Below are positions 1 to 12,288 of a DNA stretch of 64,000 nucleotides, one piece after another (position 1 is the first letter of the stretch; each line of letters begins with the position of its first letter). This DNA comes from Tubiluchus corallicola (Eukaryota > Priapulida > Priapulimorpha > Priapulimorphida > Tubiluchidae). A model generated the notes under the pieces. It was not told the origin of the DNA. It saw only the letters and a list, made by a program, of their open reading frames with translations, and ran no database searches. A program made the translations under genes and the position numbers. Location of the stretch: NCBI GenBank assembly GCA_030141605.1, contig JAQGDQ010000044.1, forward strand, positions 344,001-408,000, read 5' to 3'.

Positions 1-652
1 CCAATAATATGCATGAGCCAACATATATTTGAAAAGTGGTCTATGTATCTGTACCCTGTAATGTGTTTTTTTTTTTTGAAAAAAAGCGCTTCTTCAGAAA
101 CAAACTTCTGTTAAATAAATCAAAATCATGGGTTTAATAATAATCAATGAGCTGATTCTCGGTGTATACTTGAAGTTAAACAACATAAAGTTTAGAAAAT
201 AAATGGCGGGGTGCCAGCAGGGAAAACTGCTTCTGTGCAGTTATGCTTACAAATTGCCCCCACTTCCTTTTCTTGCCAATGAAAGATGCCTATACATCCG
301 AAGTGACTAACAAACCTCAATGTTCAGGATCATCCCTTAAGGCAATCTTTGACATGGACTACGTTCTTGTACTACCACAACCATCTACAAGTAGATGCTG
401 AACTCACACAGGTATAACGGAAGTTATACGTAAATTCTGGTCTGAACAGTGAGTATGTTTCATGTATAGACAGACTGTGAGGGCTGCATGATTCAAGCGT
501 GGGCCAAACCATTCCCCACGGGAAGAAGCCTGAAACCGTTCCCCAAGGAAAGAAGCCTGAAACCGTTCCCCAAGGGAAGAAGCCTGAAACCACTGGGTGT
601 TTTGTACAAGTTGAGTAGAGTAAAAAAACAAAAGTGTAAGAAAACTACTTAC
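1..652 (-). other. MFSD12 intron, partial, running off the left edge
   Basis: This follows the exon 7 donor (GTAAGT at 652). I searched both strands for the expected next MFSD12 exon and did not find it. Besides the 27-bp minisatellite at 511-591 I see only AT-rich sequence. Confidence 0.6.
511..591. repeat. 27-bp minisatellite, three copies
   Basis: Three near-identical 27-bp units containing CCGTTCCCCAAG and AAGAAGCCTGAAA lie in the MFSD12 intron, about 60 bp past the exon 7 donor. The unit length is a multiple of three, which keeps short reading frames open on both strands. None resembles the missing MFSD12 C-terminus. Confidence 0.8.
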
Positions 653-3600
653 TGTATTTCTTCCTATGAGATCAGCTACCATTGATAAAGATGTAACCAA
701 CAATGTTGAGCCAGAGATGCCAAGAAGTACAGCTACTCCATATATTTGATTGCCAACATCAAAATACATCCAGACTGAAGCGCCAATAGCCATGACACTT
801 CCCAGAATATAAGTGCCCTAAACAGAATGAAATTTCAATAGTTATTGCTAAGAAAATTTTAAAACAATTAGGAATTTAATAGATTTAGTAAGTAGTTAGA
901 TTATGACTGTGATTGACAGACTGTTTATATACCATTGCTGTTAATTTTAACAATTATAACTCAATGCAGCTAATCAAAATGGAAAAAGAAAGGAGAGACT
1001 GGGAAGAAGAATTTTACACAAGAACAAGAAAAGTGGCAATCTTTTGAGGGAGGACCTATCATAATGCAGAAAGAAGCCAAGTTTCCGGGCAAAAAGAAAG
1101 TAGTGCAATGTTTTGAGCATGTACAAGAAATTTTTACTAACACATAACCACATACTATTCAAAAGTATAGCAACGTTCAGGAATTTGAGGTGGAAATCTG
1201 AAATGTAATGTGTGGAAATTCACTGATTCCAAAATAACTGTGAAATAACTCAAAAATGTTACTCACGCACCCTACGACCAATGATGCTGTTTACAGGCTT
1301 CATCACAAACGATGTCACAAATCCAGATACGTAAACTATAAGCGGAATGCGTGCGATAAAATCTTTCTCTAAAAGTAGTGTTTCGTCAAGATACAGCGGC
1401 AGATACACTTGTGATATGTTGACAAACAAACGACTAGACATGTAAACAATGGCTACCTATAAAGAAAAATAAGTATACATGATAATGCAGGAGAAAGAAA
1501 CAAACACCTCAAAATTTAGTAAACTAAACCAAAATGGCCAGCGAATTTTAATGTTTGAACACACAGAGATTAAACGGCTTACTGATAAAAATTTCATTCC
1601 GACACAATGAATGTCAACAACGTAACTTGTTGCATTCTTAAACCAAAGACTAATTTAAGTATAACAGGTCTACTAAACTGAAATCATAAAGGGAAAACAT
1701 TTCTGCTTGAAATGTAGTTGGAAATTTCAAAAAATTTTAAGTGGTCGAATGATATTAAAACCAATAACAGTTACAACAAATCCCAAAAATGGCAGTAGAG
1801 CCCGGATTTTGGGCTGGTTGTGGAATGAAGGAGATTTTCTGGTTGCCTTGCTTAGGCAGGCCAGCCATATGATTTAATCACATCAACATGCAAAAGCAGC
1901 AAGAAATAAGAACGTCTGACTAATTTTGCATTTGCACCTCCACTGTTACTCAAACTCAAGAGTAAGACATTGTCCTTTCCAGGCAGCTATGCTAACTATT
2001 ACACTTTAGAGGTACACCAACTTATCAGACATAGCAGTGACTGACTTTATACATTTACTCTTGATAAGTGGATAAATTCTGGTCCTCCCACAGCTAACCA
2101 CACTCATTAGGTTTGGTGGTGGTTGCTGCATTCCAGCTTGCAAAATGCCAAATTGTATAAAAAGGTTACAAAGGTTGAATACCTATAAAATTGTAAAAAC
2201 TAGAGAGCGCTCAGAAAAGGGGACATGGTTGCCCTGATGAGATCGAAATACATGAAGAGTTATTGCAAAAAATACATTTTCAGCATTAACACACTGATTG
2301 ACATTACCTGATGCTTTGCTAAAAAGCCATCATTCAAAACTTGGTTGTTAGCCATTGGTTGTTAATGGATGTTTATTGATTATCTGTACTCAGCAGTAGG
2401 CACGCTACAGCATCAAACCAGGTTACACCAGACAGAACTGATATTTCCCTAGCTGCCTAAAAAATTTATTGAGGCAACTAAATTAAAGCAGTAGCCACAC
2501 CACAATCTTTTATAATTGCTTACCATATAAAACTGATAACTCCGTAGCCAGTCTTTCCACGATTTTTTCGAGGAAGTTTGAGAGACGCTCCTCAAGCGAG
2601 TTACTTCATCTTTAGTTCCAATATGAAAGACAGTGGAAAAGCAAGAACCTGTTGCTACCACAATTATCACCAGTTGCTGAAAAGATATCATATCCTATAA
2701 CATCTACAAATTATTTCTGCTAATAAAGACATGGTTTTCGCGTTTTTGTCACATTAGAGTCCAAATTTAACACGTTTATATTAACACTAAATATTAAAGG
2801 CATAACTACGGATGGTGCATATGCACATGACATTTGTAATCTCTAATATTAGTGCATGTTAAAATGTTAAGCAATCTGTAAGTTTCAAAAAAGCAACAGA
2901 AACATTTTGAGTGCAAACTTAGGAACACTTGGTGCTAGAGGGTCCGGAAAATGCCTTCAAAATGCTACGTGAATAGACCTAACATCACAACTATTCACAA
3001 GAGTGGCTCTTCATCCTCTGTCTGGTTAAAAATTAAATAAGAAACTGTAACATTTTACAAAAGAGCATTTTTGCTGAATGACAAGAGAAACATAATCTGC
3101 AAAATGTCAACAATTTTAAATTTTAAATACCCTTTCACAAATCATCTAAATGAAACAAGTGTGCCTGTAAACCTTCCTGTGAACCCTTTGGAATTTGCAA
3201 GCTTCTTATAGCATCCAACCATTAACCCTGGCATCTAGTTACAACAAAATGAACTCCCCAACTCAGCGGTAATTAGGGATTTATAAACTATCTCTGACTT
3301 CCTGTCATCACAAACGAGATGAGAAGCTAGACCAATTTACGTAAATAAACCTGGATAACAGTGAATGGGACTTACCATAAATACAGGCGCATCCTCAATG
3401 CCGATACTTGCCTGTAACCCCATTGACTCCTGATCAAAATCCAATAGCAACCAAGTTGTCCCATACACGGCAATGTTGGATATCACAGTAGCTGCATATC
3501 TAAATGATTTAATTACAATCAAAATAATGTAAACTTAATTTTTAATGACAAAAATATATGATAATTAGTAAAATATTCCCTATTCCCTAATATAAACAAG

Positions 3601-6600
3601 GAAAGGTACAACGTTGACATAAAAAATGCTGAGTGCTTTTTATAATTATTTATTTATTTCCGGAGCTTTTGCTCCTCATGCTCTCTAGCTGAAGAGGGCA
3701 TCACCAGCTAAAAAGGACAAAGACACTTATTTACAGTCGCTGGGACAACAGATGACATTAGCCATAGGGTACTAAGTGACTCTTAACGAATACAACAACA
3801 CTGCAAGGCCACAAATAAATAACACAGATAACAACTGTATGCTACACAGATAACAACTGATAACAGCTAAACAGAATGTGCTGCTAACACAAGAGTGTTT
3901 AGAAAATTTGGTGGTTTAAAACCCTGAGTTAATACAAGTGCCTCATGTTCTGGCACACACAATGGTGGAGTGGGGTTAGGCTCATCTTTATTCATGGATG
4001 GGTAACTTTGATAAAACAGATGTGCATTGTGTAGAAGTCACAATATCACAATTTTTTGAAATAATTCACCGAGTGGCCCCTCTTCCTCTTTAAAAAAGTG
4101 CCATCAAACTGTCTCCAAGACGCTGGTCTTAGCGCTGAACAGATAGAAAAACATTATTTAACCATCATCAAAATGGTAAATTTATGTTACATTTTTTATG
4201 TTAAACATGGCAAGTCTCAGGAGAGCTCTCTCATATTTTAATAACGAGAGAGAAAACTATGGGTAAAATGTCTACATACAGGCTTAGCCCTCTCGATCTT
4301 TGGTAATCCACAACGCATTTACATTTATATATAGGCAGATATAGTGTGAAGCTCTTCTTTTTCAGAAACAGCAAAAAATAAATTGTGTTATGTTCATTGT
4401 AGACCCTTTCACTATATTTATGTATACAAAATTGTTGTAAATCAGTTATGTGAAATAAATGACTTATGACTTATAATCTACAGTAATCTTATATTATTTA
4501 CACTTAAATAGCGTACAATCACATTTTTTCACATATTAAAATCACGGAGGCATAACAAATAACTTACACATGTGACAACTTTGGCACAATTAGCACAGGC
4601 GTTGCCACAATAAGCACAAAAACAGTACTCCAACTTTATCTCTGCCACTCTCCATTTTTCATTCCTTTCCTTGCTCAACAATCATGCATAAAAATTTGCT
4701 GATAAAGAACGGCACTGGGTACTTAAAGTAGAATACAAATTTCCTACCACAGCTGGTGCTTAGAAAACTAAATTACTGCTATGCATCATGCTGAGGAGTC
4801 AAAATGACACAAAAAACACAATTAGAAATCTGAATCCTAATTTATGCTGCAACAGATTTAAGTAAAAAACACACTAGCATGCTATATAATTTCTTTAATA
4901 AAATGACTAATTACTCTCTGAGAACATAGGTCTTGAAAATAATATGCATAGCTTACCTTAATGAGGTCAGCTCTACACGTTGACTCTCGTCATCCGTGAG
5001 AACAGGTATGAGAGACAGGTGCGACACCTGTGTTGCAGCCCAGCCAAACTGGAAAATCACAATAAATGGAGCATAATAGACAAACTGTGCAGTTGAGCTC
5101 ACATTTGGACAGCCTGGACAAAGGATGAAGAGAAAACAGAAGCTAAGAGCAACACAGATTGTACCTGAAATTCAAAAGTTGTACAGGGTTAGCAAAAAAA
5201 ACAGCATCACAGACTACACTTGAAATGTAAGAATTGTATAGAGTGAGCACAAACAGGCTCACTGACTAGTACTGTACAGGGTGAGCACAAACAGCATTGC
5301 AGGCTACACCTGAAATGTAACAACTGTACAGGGTAAGCACAAACAGAATCACAGACTGTATCTAAAATGACAGGTTTGTATGGGGTGCACACAAACAGCT
5401 TCACAGACTGTATCTGAAATGACAGGTTTGTACAGGGTAAGCACAAACAGCTTCACAGACTATATCTGAAATGACAGGTTTGTACAGGATGAGCACACAA
5501 ACAGCTTCACAGATTGTATCTGAAATGACAGGTTTGTATGGGGTGCGCACAAACAGCTTCACAGACTGTATCTAAAGTGTCAGGTTTGTACAGGATGAGC
5601 ACAAATAGCTCACAGACTCCGCCTGAAATGTTAAAAATGTACAGTGTGAGCACAAAGGGAATCACAGACCATAACTGAAATGTTAGCTTCATACACTGTT
5701 CTCAAAATGCAAGAATTATACAGGAAGGGGCATAAACAAAACACGGACTTGATGTGAAATGTGAGAACTATACTGTATGTATGCTGTACCAAAAATAAAA
5801 GAACTGTACGAGATTAACATTTACAATTACTTTTAAATAAAACGTTAGTGAAAAAATCAAAAACAAACTTAAAGTTTACACCGATCTCAAAAGACGTTTT
5901 CGTATTTTGGAATTTATATCTATTTAAAATGTTCGTATTCTTAAGACATGCAGTGTTTGACCAATTTTTCTTATATGTCACTCATCTTCGTCACCTGATG
6001 AGGTTTTGCAAAGTTGTGCAAGGTTTGCAAAGTTTCACAACATTTGCAAACTTGAGTTGAAGGCACAAAGATAATTGAAAAGTCTCTGCTTTAAGTGTTA
6101 TTACAGTCACAACACTTTCAGAGTTCTTTTATTTAGGTAAAGTTTCGTAAAACTTTTAATAATGGTTCAGAAGTGTGGTCAGTGGAAAGCACAGACTTAG
6201 AAACTGTCAAAGTTGCATGGAACACCTTTTACGAAAGAGTGTTAGATTGCTTCCGTACTCCTGTAAGACATTGAACTATAAATTTAACTGATATAAGAGA
6301 ATTTACATTTTATAAAAGTCTTAAGTCTCACCCACATAGCTATATTGTTATAGTCTCTATAAAATTAATAAGTCAGGTCAATCCATCTGTATAAAATATA
6401 AGGCACCGCTGAACTTATCTTGCATTAATGTAAACTGTCTAGTAGAAAATGAATTTTAGAAGGATCTAAATATCAGAAACCGTCTATGAAATAACGAACT
6501 TGTTTATATTGTAATTTATTTTAGTATGTAGTGTGAATTTGATTGCACTGTAATTTTATTATATTTCATTGTATTCTGTATTTGTACTGTATCTTCGATA

Positions 6601-7893
6601 TGATTAAAAGAGTTTATTATTATAATAATTTTAATAACTGTCTGTTCATTTCATCAGCAACAAAGCTTGAAATTAATTTTATAGATAATTAACAGGCAAT
6701 AATCATTTCCTGTCACTTTCTGAGGTCATTAAATGTTGATACTAGTGACATCGCAATTTTATGGTTCGTCAAAAAACTGTGTTGCCCTTATTTGGAAAAA
6801 TTTAAATTACTACTGACACACACCTATTAAATGCCACGTTTTCCGCTGTCCATAGCCACAGTTTATGTGATTGCTGTCTACTTCCAAGCCGACAAATGGC
6901 GTGGAAAGAGCATCAGCTATCTAAATAATTAAAAAAACTATCAAAACAAGCAGTAATTCAGAAAATATAAATATCATATAACTGTATAAATACAATCAAC
7001 ATAAAAAATACCATCCCTAATAGCTTATGGACAGTAGTTAACACCAGGATTTAGCAAACTTTGTTAACTTATTTTACTATATTTTGTAATTGAATAATTA
7101 AAGTGTATCAAATGCACAAGTAATCAGATCACTTTACCAGGTGTCAAACTAAGCAGGTGTCACACAACATTAAAGAAAAAAAAACATTGTAGATGTTATT
7201 TAGACCCAAGGCAAAGTTCACGAATCATAATGCAACGCCACTAGGACTCACGAACAGCCACAATTTATGAATGAAACTAGGCTTATAGTATTTTTCAGTT
7301 GCAGTGTGGTTTACTCTAAATTACACAGAATGATCCCAAGCAATTCTACTCTACAATTATTGCATGGCGGTCACCTGCCGGTGGAGGACCCCAGACACAC
7401 CACCGGGCGCTCGCTCGTCTTGTAGGAAACGCCTCGCTACAGTATTACATTATTACAGTAGCACATTATTATCATTTTGACATAAAGTTCATTTGAAATA
7501 ACAGCATAAAAAATTTAAAAATAGAATACATAAATTTAATTTCTATTTCAAAAAGTCAAGCTTTGCACTTTGTTTAGATTCGAATCATCCCGACTTTTGA
7601 ATATCATTTTCCTGATGTTCTTCCCTAAAATCTGTGCAAGTACTTAGACAGTGTGGAAAAGCTTAATCTCATTATTTGGTAAATCTCACCTGGCCAAGAA
7701 GTAGGAGATTACCAGCCAAGAAATTACTGAGACCAATGACTTTGTGATAGAAGATGAGTAAATAACTAAACCACATTGAAGCACAGAGGTCATTGAGCAC
7801 ATGGCCAATACTGTAGCACAGACGCCGAGTAACTGGCAGCTTTCTGAGTGGAGGCGGCGACAAGCTGGTTGAATCACTTATAGCATTCTCCAT
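653..7893 (-). CDS. MFSD12: MFSD12, major facilitator transporter (7 coding exons; 3' end beyond the window)
   Basis: Join on the minus strand: 7893-7690, 6920-6824, 5164-4957, 3499-3376, 2676-2524, 1456-1271, 817-653. These give 379 codons with matching phases (0,1,2,0,0,0,0). Vertebrate MFSD12 is about 480 aa, so roughly 100 C-terminal residues should lie left of base 1. Family-typical stretches seen are [19 protein letters not shown] (exon 1), [14 protein letters not shown] and SHLSLIPVL (exon 3), and [12 protein letters not shown] (exon 7). The start is the ATG at 7893, 16 bases inside an exon that opens at a TTTTTTGCAG acceptor, so a 5' non-coding exon lies upstream. MFSD12 is known as a multi-pass protein of lysosomes and melanosomes needed for cysteine import; that role here is by homology. 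The exon 6 donor must be the weak GTGCGT, because the stronger GTGAGT six bases on breaks phase with exon 7. Introns carry LINE pieces and a tandem array at exon 3. Confidence 0.93.
3640..3790 (-). mobile_element. LINE 3' end fragment
   Basis: Read on the minus strand, the sequence ends in an AAATAAATAAATAA-type tail preceded by a GC-richer stretch (GATGCCCTCTTCAGCTAGAG). This is typical of the 3' UTR of CR1/L2-like non-LTR elements. It lies in the MFSD12 intron between exons 3 and 4. No coding part was recognised. Confidence 0.5.
4300..4480 (+). mobile_element. LINE 3' end fragment
   Basis: It ends with GTGAAATAAATGACTTATGA followed by a repeated CTTAT tail. The GTGAAATAAA end recurs on other LINE tails in this window (about 17730, 18560, 25693 and 62700). 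It lies in the MFSD12 intron between exons 3 and 4. Confidence 0.5.
5140..5790 (-). repeat. Tandem array of about 52-bp units overlapping the MFSD12 exon 3 acceptor
   Basis: About eleven degenerate units of roughly 52 bp, with plus-strand cores CACAGACTGTATCTGAAATG and GTACAGGGTGAGCACAAACA. The first unit is the true exon 3 boundary: on the minus strand the real site reads TTTCAG|GTACAATCTGTG, and repeat units read TTTCAG|ATACAGTCTGTG. The exon's first dozen bases and its acceptor therefore belong to the array. The Cys-rich reading frames through the array are a by-product. Confidence 0.85.
6165..6640 (+). mobile_element. LINE remnant: end of the reverse transcriptase ORF plus 3'UTR
   Basis: A short frame at about 6174-6285 reads [19 protein letters not shown], like the region after the fingers/palm in CR1/L2-type ORF2 proteins, and ends at a stop. 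An AT-rich 3' UTR follows and finishes in ATTAAAAGAGTTTATTATTA. It lies in the MFSD12 intron between exons 2 and 3, opposite to the gene. It is truncated and cannot be autonomous. Confidence 0.55.
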
Positions 7894-7909
7894 TTTCCCT
7901 GTATCACAT
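7894..7909 (-). other. MFSD12: 5'UTR part of the MFSD12 start exon
   Basis: A pyrimidine tract and CAG (acceptor at 7911-7910) precede 16 non-coding bases and the MFSD12 ATG. At least one upstream non-coding exon is implied; I could not locate it. An inverted-repeat element begins only 30 bp further upstream. Confidence 0.6.
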
Positions 7910-7938
7910 CTGCAAAAAAGAAAATCAAAAATAAATTT

Positions 7939-8575
7939 GTGTGCTCGCATACCAAAACCGTCCATAAGTCGGCATAGTTAAAACAATGTTATGATGCTTC
8001 AAAGTAGAATGACCAATGTCAATTTTTCGTATTTCATAAATAACAACGCTAAATACATTGGACTTTTATATTCTAGCATCAAATTATCAAGAGTGTTCAA
8101 AAAACACCAAAAATTTAATTTTATAACTTCTTCACCACTTTCCTGTCTATAAACTAGTAATGCAAATGTAAAAATTCCTATTTTCAAACTCCGATTGTAA
8201 ATCGTGGAAGTTGTCATTTTGCTTCTAGTTTTTTCTGTTACTAAGCCCAAATCTTCGTCAGGAAGAGCCATCTACTAGATTTAAACATAACTTCAACGCA
8301 TTCTTGCAAAGTTGGTAGCAACCTGCATTTGTACGGTTGGCCAAGTGTTTGCCAGAAAAACCAATGGCTAACTTTAATAGTGATTTTCTCAAAGTTATGT
8401 TTTTCAGTGAGCAACGTGCACCTCAACTTCAACGGGGATTATCTCAGCTTAGAAATAACATAGAGCGATGAACTTAGCGTATCAAATGATCCTCATGAAA
8501 TGGGGAGTCAGGATATGTGAATAACTAGAAAAGCTTAATTGCCGATTTATGGACGATTTTGCTATGCAAGCACAC
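7939..8575. mobile_element. Non-autonomous inverted-repeat DNA element (copy 1)
   Basis: The ends form imperfect terminal inverted repeats of about 33 bp, starting GTGTGCTCGCATACCAAAAC on the left and, reverse-complemented, GTGTGCTTGCATAGCAAAAT on the right. A possible TAAAT duplication flanks the element if two more bases are included on each side. A second copy lies at 31717-33148, interrupted by another element. No transposase frame is present. Confidence 0.75.
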
Positions 8576-8779
8576 AATAAATAAAAGATATTGTCAAGGT
8601 AACAGTAAAATAACTCCAAAATTCTACAAAAAGATTGATTTTTTTCTCGTTGAAACTCAGCTAAATTTACTTCTCATGAAGCAATCGGATACAATTACTT
8701 ATCGTATTGAGAACATCACAGCGGAAAAATAAAAACAGTCATTTGGCAGTTTTTTTATGAAACAATGTAGTAATTAATA

Positions 8780-10200
8780 ACACTAGAATTAATGTTCTTA
8801 TCTATGCAGACGATATTGTGCTGTTGCCAGAGTTAGAAAATGGCTTGTAGGAGTGCCTAAAAAACTAGCAGAATATTGTAACCAGTCGTCATTGAATGCT
8901 GATATAAATAAAACTCAAGCAGTTATTTTTAACAAAACAGTAGAATTTTAAAAAAATTATAACTTTTACTTTAACGGAGTGAAACTGATGAATGTAAAGA
9001 AAAATATAAATAGTTAGGTTTTATAATTAAATATATATATTAACGGCTTAGTGTAGTGGTAACACATCCGCTTCCTGTCTGGGCGGTCGTAAGTTTGATA
9101 CTGTGATACTTTGCCCTGCCTGACGCATGGAATTTAGGGTAACAGTGGGGTAATGATGATACTAACTTTTTTCTTATTTTCTTCTTTTCTTCTTTATTTT
9201 CTTATGATATTAATCTACAGATAGCATTTAGAATCTTTGAAGGTGTCATCAGACCTATATGTTTGTATGCTTCAGATACGTGGTTACCATATTCTTGTAA
9301 TTTTCGAAGAATAATGAACTGATCTAATTTAGAATCATGTTGTGACATGCTGAAATCTGAAAGTGTTAATCTAAAAATGTGTCGCTTGTTGCTGTTAGTT
9401 CTAAAACAGTTAGAAGTGCTGTGAGAGGTGAACTAGGTCAATTTACGTTGTACATTAATGCAAGCAAAAATTGCCCGAATTTGTGGCTCATGGAGGCAGC
9501 AGATAATAGCCTCGCAAAAGATGCTTATGTTCTTTCTAAAGACATTAGCGAAAGTGGTGGACTTTCATGGGCTACGTTTATTAAAACTGTTTTGTTTGAT
9601 TTGGGGTTTGGACTTGTTTGGGAACACAGAGGTACATTTTAATGGAAAGAACCTTTCTTCACATGAGAGGTTTTTTTATAGACCTGTTAGCCAATCACTT
9701 AGTACCGTTAAATGATTTCAGCTGTTCAGGTATGTATTGTTTCAGTTTTCAGTATACTAATAAATGTATACTGTTTAAACCGATGAAAAGAAATTTATCT
9801 AAGCCATCAATGTAATTACCGAATGTTCACTGTACGCTCAAATAAGAGAAATGCTTTCTGATATCTGTCCCAACTTTGATTATATGTCTCCTAATGAGCT
9901 GTCGTTAATTGGATCACAAGATGTAGAAGTTATTTATTAAAATTAATGCCAGAATGGTCCACAAAGTATTCTAAGACAGGCCCGACTGAGATAACTCAGT
10001 GCAAACCTGACTGACTGACTAACCGTAATACATGTAATATTAAGTTTATGATATGTATGTTTGTTGCTCTGTTGTATGTGTTTTTTGTGTTGGAACCATT
10101 ATACTACATATATGCAGTTTCTTTGTACCGATGCATAATGAAGTCTAGTTTTTCTTTGTCTCTTGTAATTTGCTTTGCTCGATGGTTCAATAAAAAAAGT
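8780..10200 (+). mobile_element. Decayed LINE: reverse transcriptase to C-terminus
   Basis: Fragments in order: a reverse transcriptase motif YADDIVLLPELENGL (about 8805-8850, then a stop); VIRPICLYASDTWLP (about 9247-9292); VRSAVRGELGQFTLYI (about 9411-9458); LFDLGFGLVW (about 9592-9621); then a Pro/Phe-containing C-terminal stretch to about 9935 and an A-rich tail near 10185-10200. The order and motifs are those of CR1/L2-like ORF2 proteins. Frameshifts and stops throughout show it is dead. A SINE sits inside it at about 9045-9172. It lies between MFSD12 and SLC45A3. Confidence 0.8.
9045..9172 (+). mobile_element. tRNA-derived SINE, family A (copy 1)
   Basis: A tRNA-like head has an A-box (TAGTGTAGTGG) and a degenerate B-box (AGTTTGATACTG), followed by a body with ATTTAGGGTAACAGTGGGGT. 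The body matches the minus-strand copy at 41943-42062. It is inserted in the decayed LINE. Confidence 0.65.
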
Positions 10201-10529
10201 AAATAAGAATAAAAATATGAAAATCATATAAGTGACAATACCATAAATCTTTGAAAACACTATGAATGCAGATGAATGACACAAGCAGGCATGAATACTA
10301 GTGTGAGTAATTGGATGCAGTTTTTAACTACTACCAAACTTTTACACAATGACCGAAAATGTGATATATATTTGTTTTGCAATTTCTGATTGAACTTTTT
10401 GAAATATGTAAAGCCAATCATGAGAAAGATGTTTCTTAAATGCAAAATAAAAGCAGTCAGGGCACCAAGAGACCGCAGACATATTTAAATGAAAAGCCAG
10501 TTTAGATCCAGATACGTATGCCAAAATCC

Positions 10530-10740
10530 GGATCACGGATCCGGTACCGCGAGTCCGCCCTATCCCTAATGCTTGGAATGAGGTTCCTCAAGCACTAATA
10601 GCTCTAATATCAACTGGATTCAAAATGTTTAAATAGTCAATCACATTATATGCTGAAGCAAAAATTAAGTCTAATACTGACCCGAACTTGCCAGTAGACA
10701 AAAAAAACATGTCGATGTAAATAAACATAATGTACAGTTT
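10530..10740 (+). mobile_element. LINE C-terminal fragment
   Basis: The frame RVRPIPNAWNEVPQALIAL, then a Phe/Lys-rich end and stop at about 10638, matches the conserved WN-x-(I/V/L)-P end of non-LTR ORF2 proteins. An AT-rich stretch with AATAAA follows. It is short and broken. Confidence 0.6.
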
Positions 10741-11510
10741 CAATAGATTTAGACCGGGTTGTTAAATTAACACAATCTATACAGGGATAATTAAAGTTAC
10801 CAAAAATTCAAAACAATTTACAAGTGCTCTTTGAAAATTTAAATCACTTTCAATATCAGCTGAAGGTAGTTCTAGACTAAGTACCAGTACCATAAATCAA
10901 CTATTGATCAGCATTTACACATATATATATACACATACATCCACTAAATCACTCTACCTTTCTATGTGCAGTGCAACAAATGAATCGCTAAAATTTATTT
11001 AATAGTATCGTATATAACCTTAAGGGTTTTTTAGACACCAAGGCTATCCATATAATGAAGGACAACTGGGAGCAGCTATCTAAACTTTAAAAGGGTAGCC
11101 GATAATTAATTACTGACTTTTCAGACTGCAATTCTAAGGTAATCAAGTTATGCAAATTCGATAAAATCGCAAATATGCCATTCAAACAAAAGGTTATCCT
11201 CATTCTGAGGTCTAATTCTATATATAATGTTGTTGTTTGCAAAATACCCAGTCTCTGACGAGGTCAGAAACATTATTCATTAATTATAACCTACTTTAAA
11301 ACTTGTGGTTATTTTTCTTACTAAGTAACTATGCTTAACACGATAGTAACAAAATCAAATATTTCTTACTATTTTACTACACAAATCATTATCACAGCAG
11401 TTATATCACAATAGACTTTACATTTATATTTGTGTTCAATGGGATGTGCCAAAACTCGTGACTGTTGATCACTTTATGAAAGCACTATACACGGACGCAC
11501 CAAAACTAAC

Positions 11511-12288
11511 CGAATCGGGCCCACCGGGAGCAACGGTGACCGAAAAACCTCCAAAAAATTGCAAAACTTATACCTCTTATTTCTGAAGAACGGGAACAAG
11601 CACCAACGACAGTATCATCAACTTCAGGTAAATACGGGTAAGTATCATCAGCAGCAGATATCATCGACAACTGGTAAGTGTATCATCAGCGTCAGGATTA
11701 ATATAATCAGCAACAGGTAAGTCTCATCGCTGGAATGCAACTATCGTCTCTGTCGCAACCATGTAGACAGATCACTTTTCTACAAGCAAGCACCGTTACT
11801 ACTAAACCATCATTTTATGACATGAGAACGTCCGCTTAACTCGACAACTTATAGCGGAATACCTGGGCGAACTGAACAGCCAAAATTTCGTCTACGTGGC
11901 TTCAATCACATGATATAGTAGTAATGCATCGTCATTGAATGTACAGGTGAAATCTGATTTCAGAACAGATTGGCTTCTGTCATTATACCGTTAAACTAAT
12001 TTTCTTTTATAAAAATTGACAATAATTAATGGTAGAGTTATAATAGTAGGAACTAGTTACATAACCTGGCCTAAAATAAGCCTGAGCGTCACATAGACCA
12101 TATCATAACTTTTATTCAAATAATTATTAATTTAACATTACACATATATATATATATATATATGGATATATAACCGACGACGGCACAATTTTCGACGATC
12201 CATGCGTCAAATGAAAGGTTTCCACCCAAGGGCTCGCACCGGGGGGTTATTTTTCGAATCGAGCCTACCGGGAGGAACGGGCACCGAA
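11511..12288 (+). repeat. Pair of GC-rich dispersed motifs (11511-11544 and 12255-12288)
   Basis: Two 34-bp stretches in an otherwise AT-rich spacer share CGAATCG, ACCGGGAG and ACCGAA in the same order and orientation. They look like remnants of one repeat family. No reading frame conserved between them was recognised. Confidence 0.5.
11605..11725 (+). repeat. Degenerate tandem repeat rich in splice-donor-like motifs
   Basis: About five imperfect units built on TATCATCAGCAACAGGTAAG. Four carry GTAAAT or GTAAGT after CAG, GGG or CTG, so the array resembles consecutive consensus 5' splice sites. No gene was identified on this strand here. Confidence 0.55.

Noticed and set aside
372-685. Repeat protein with VSGFFPWGT or KPFPKERSL units
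   Set aside because: 27-bp minisatellite in an MFSD12 intron; open on both strands simply because 27 is a multiple of three.
5207-5692. Cys-rich repetitive small proteins on the minus strand
   Set aside because: Frames through the 52-bp tandem array next to MFSD12 exon 3; the units are intronic and not all in frame.
5140-5790. CRISPR array
   Set aside because: Units are contiguous and degenerate without unique spacers, in an animal intron.
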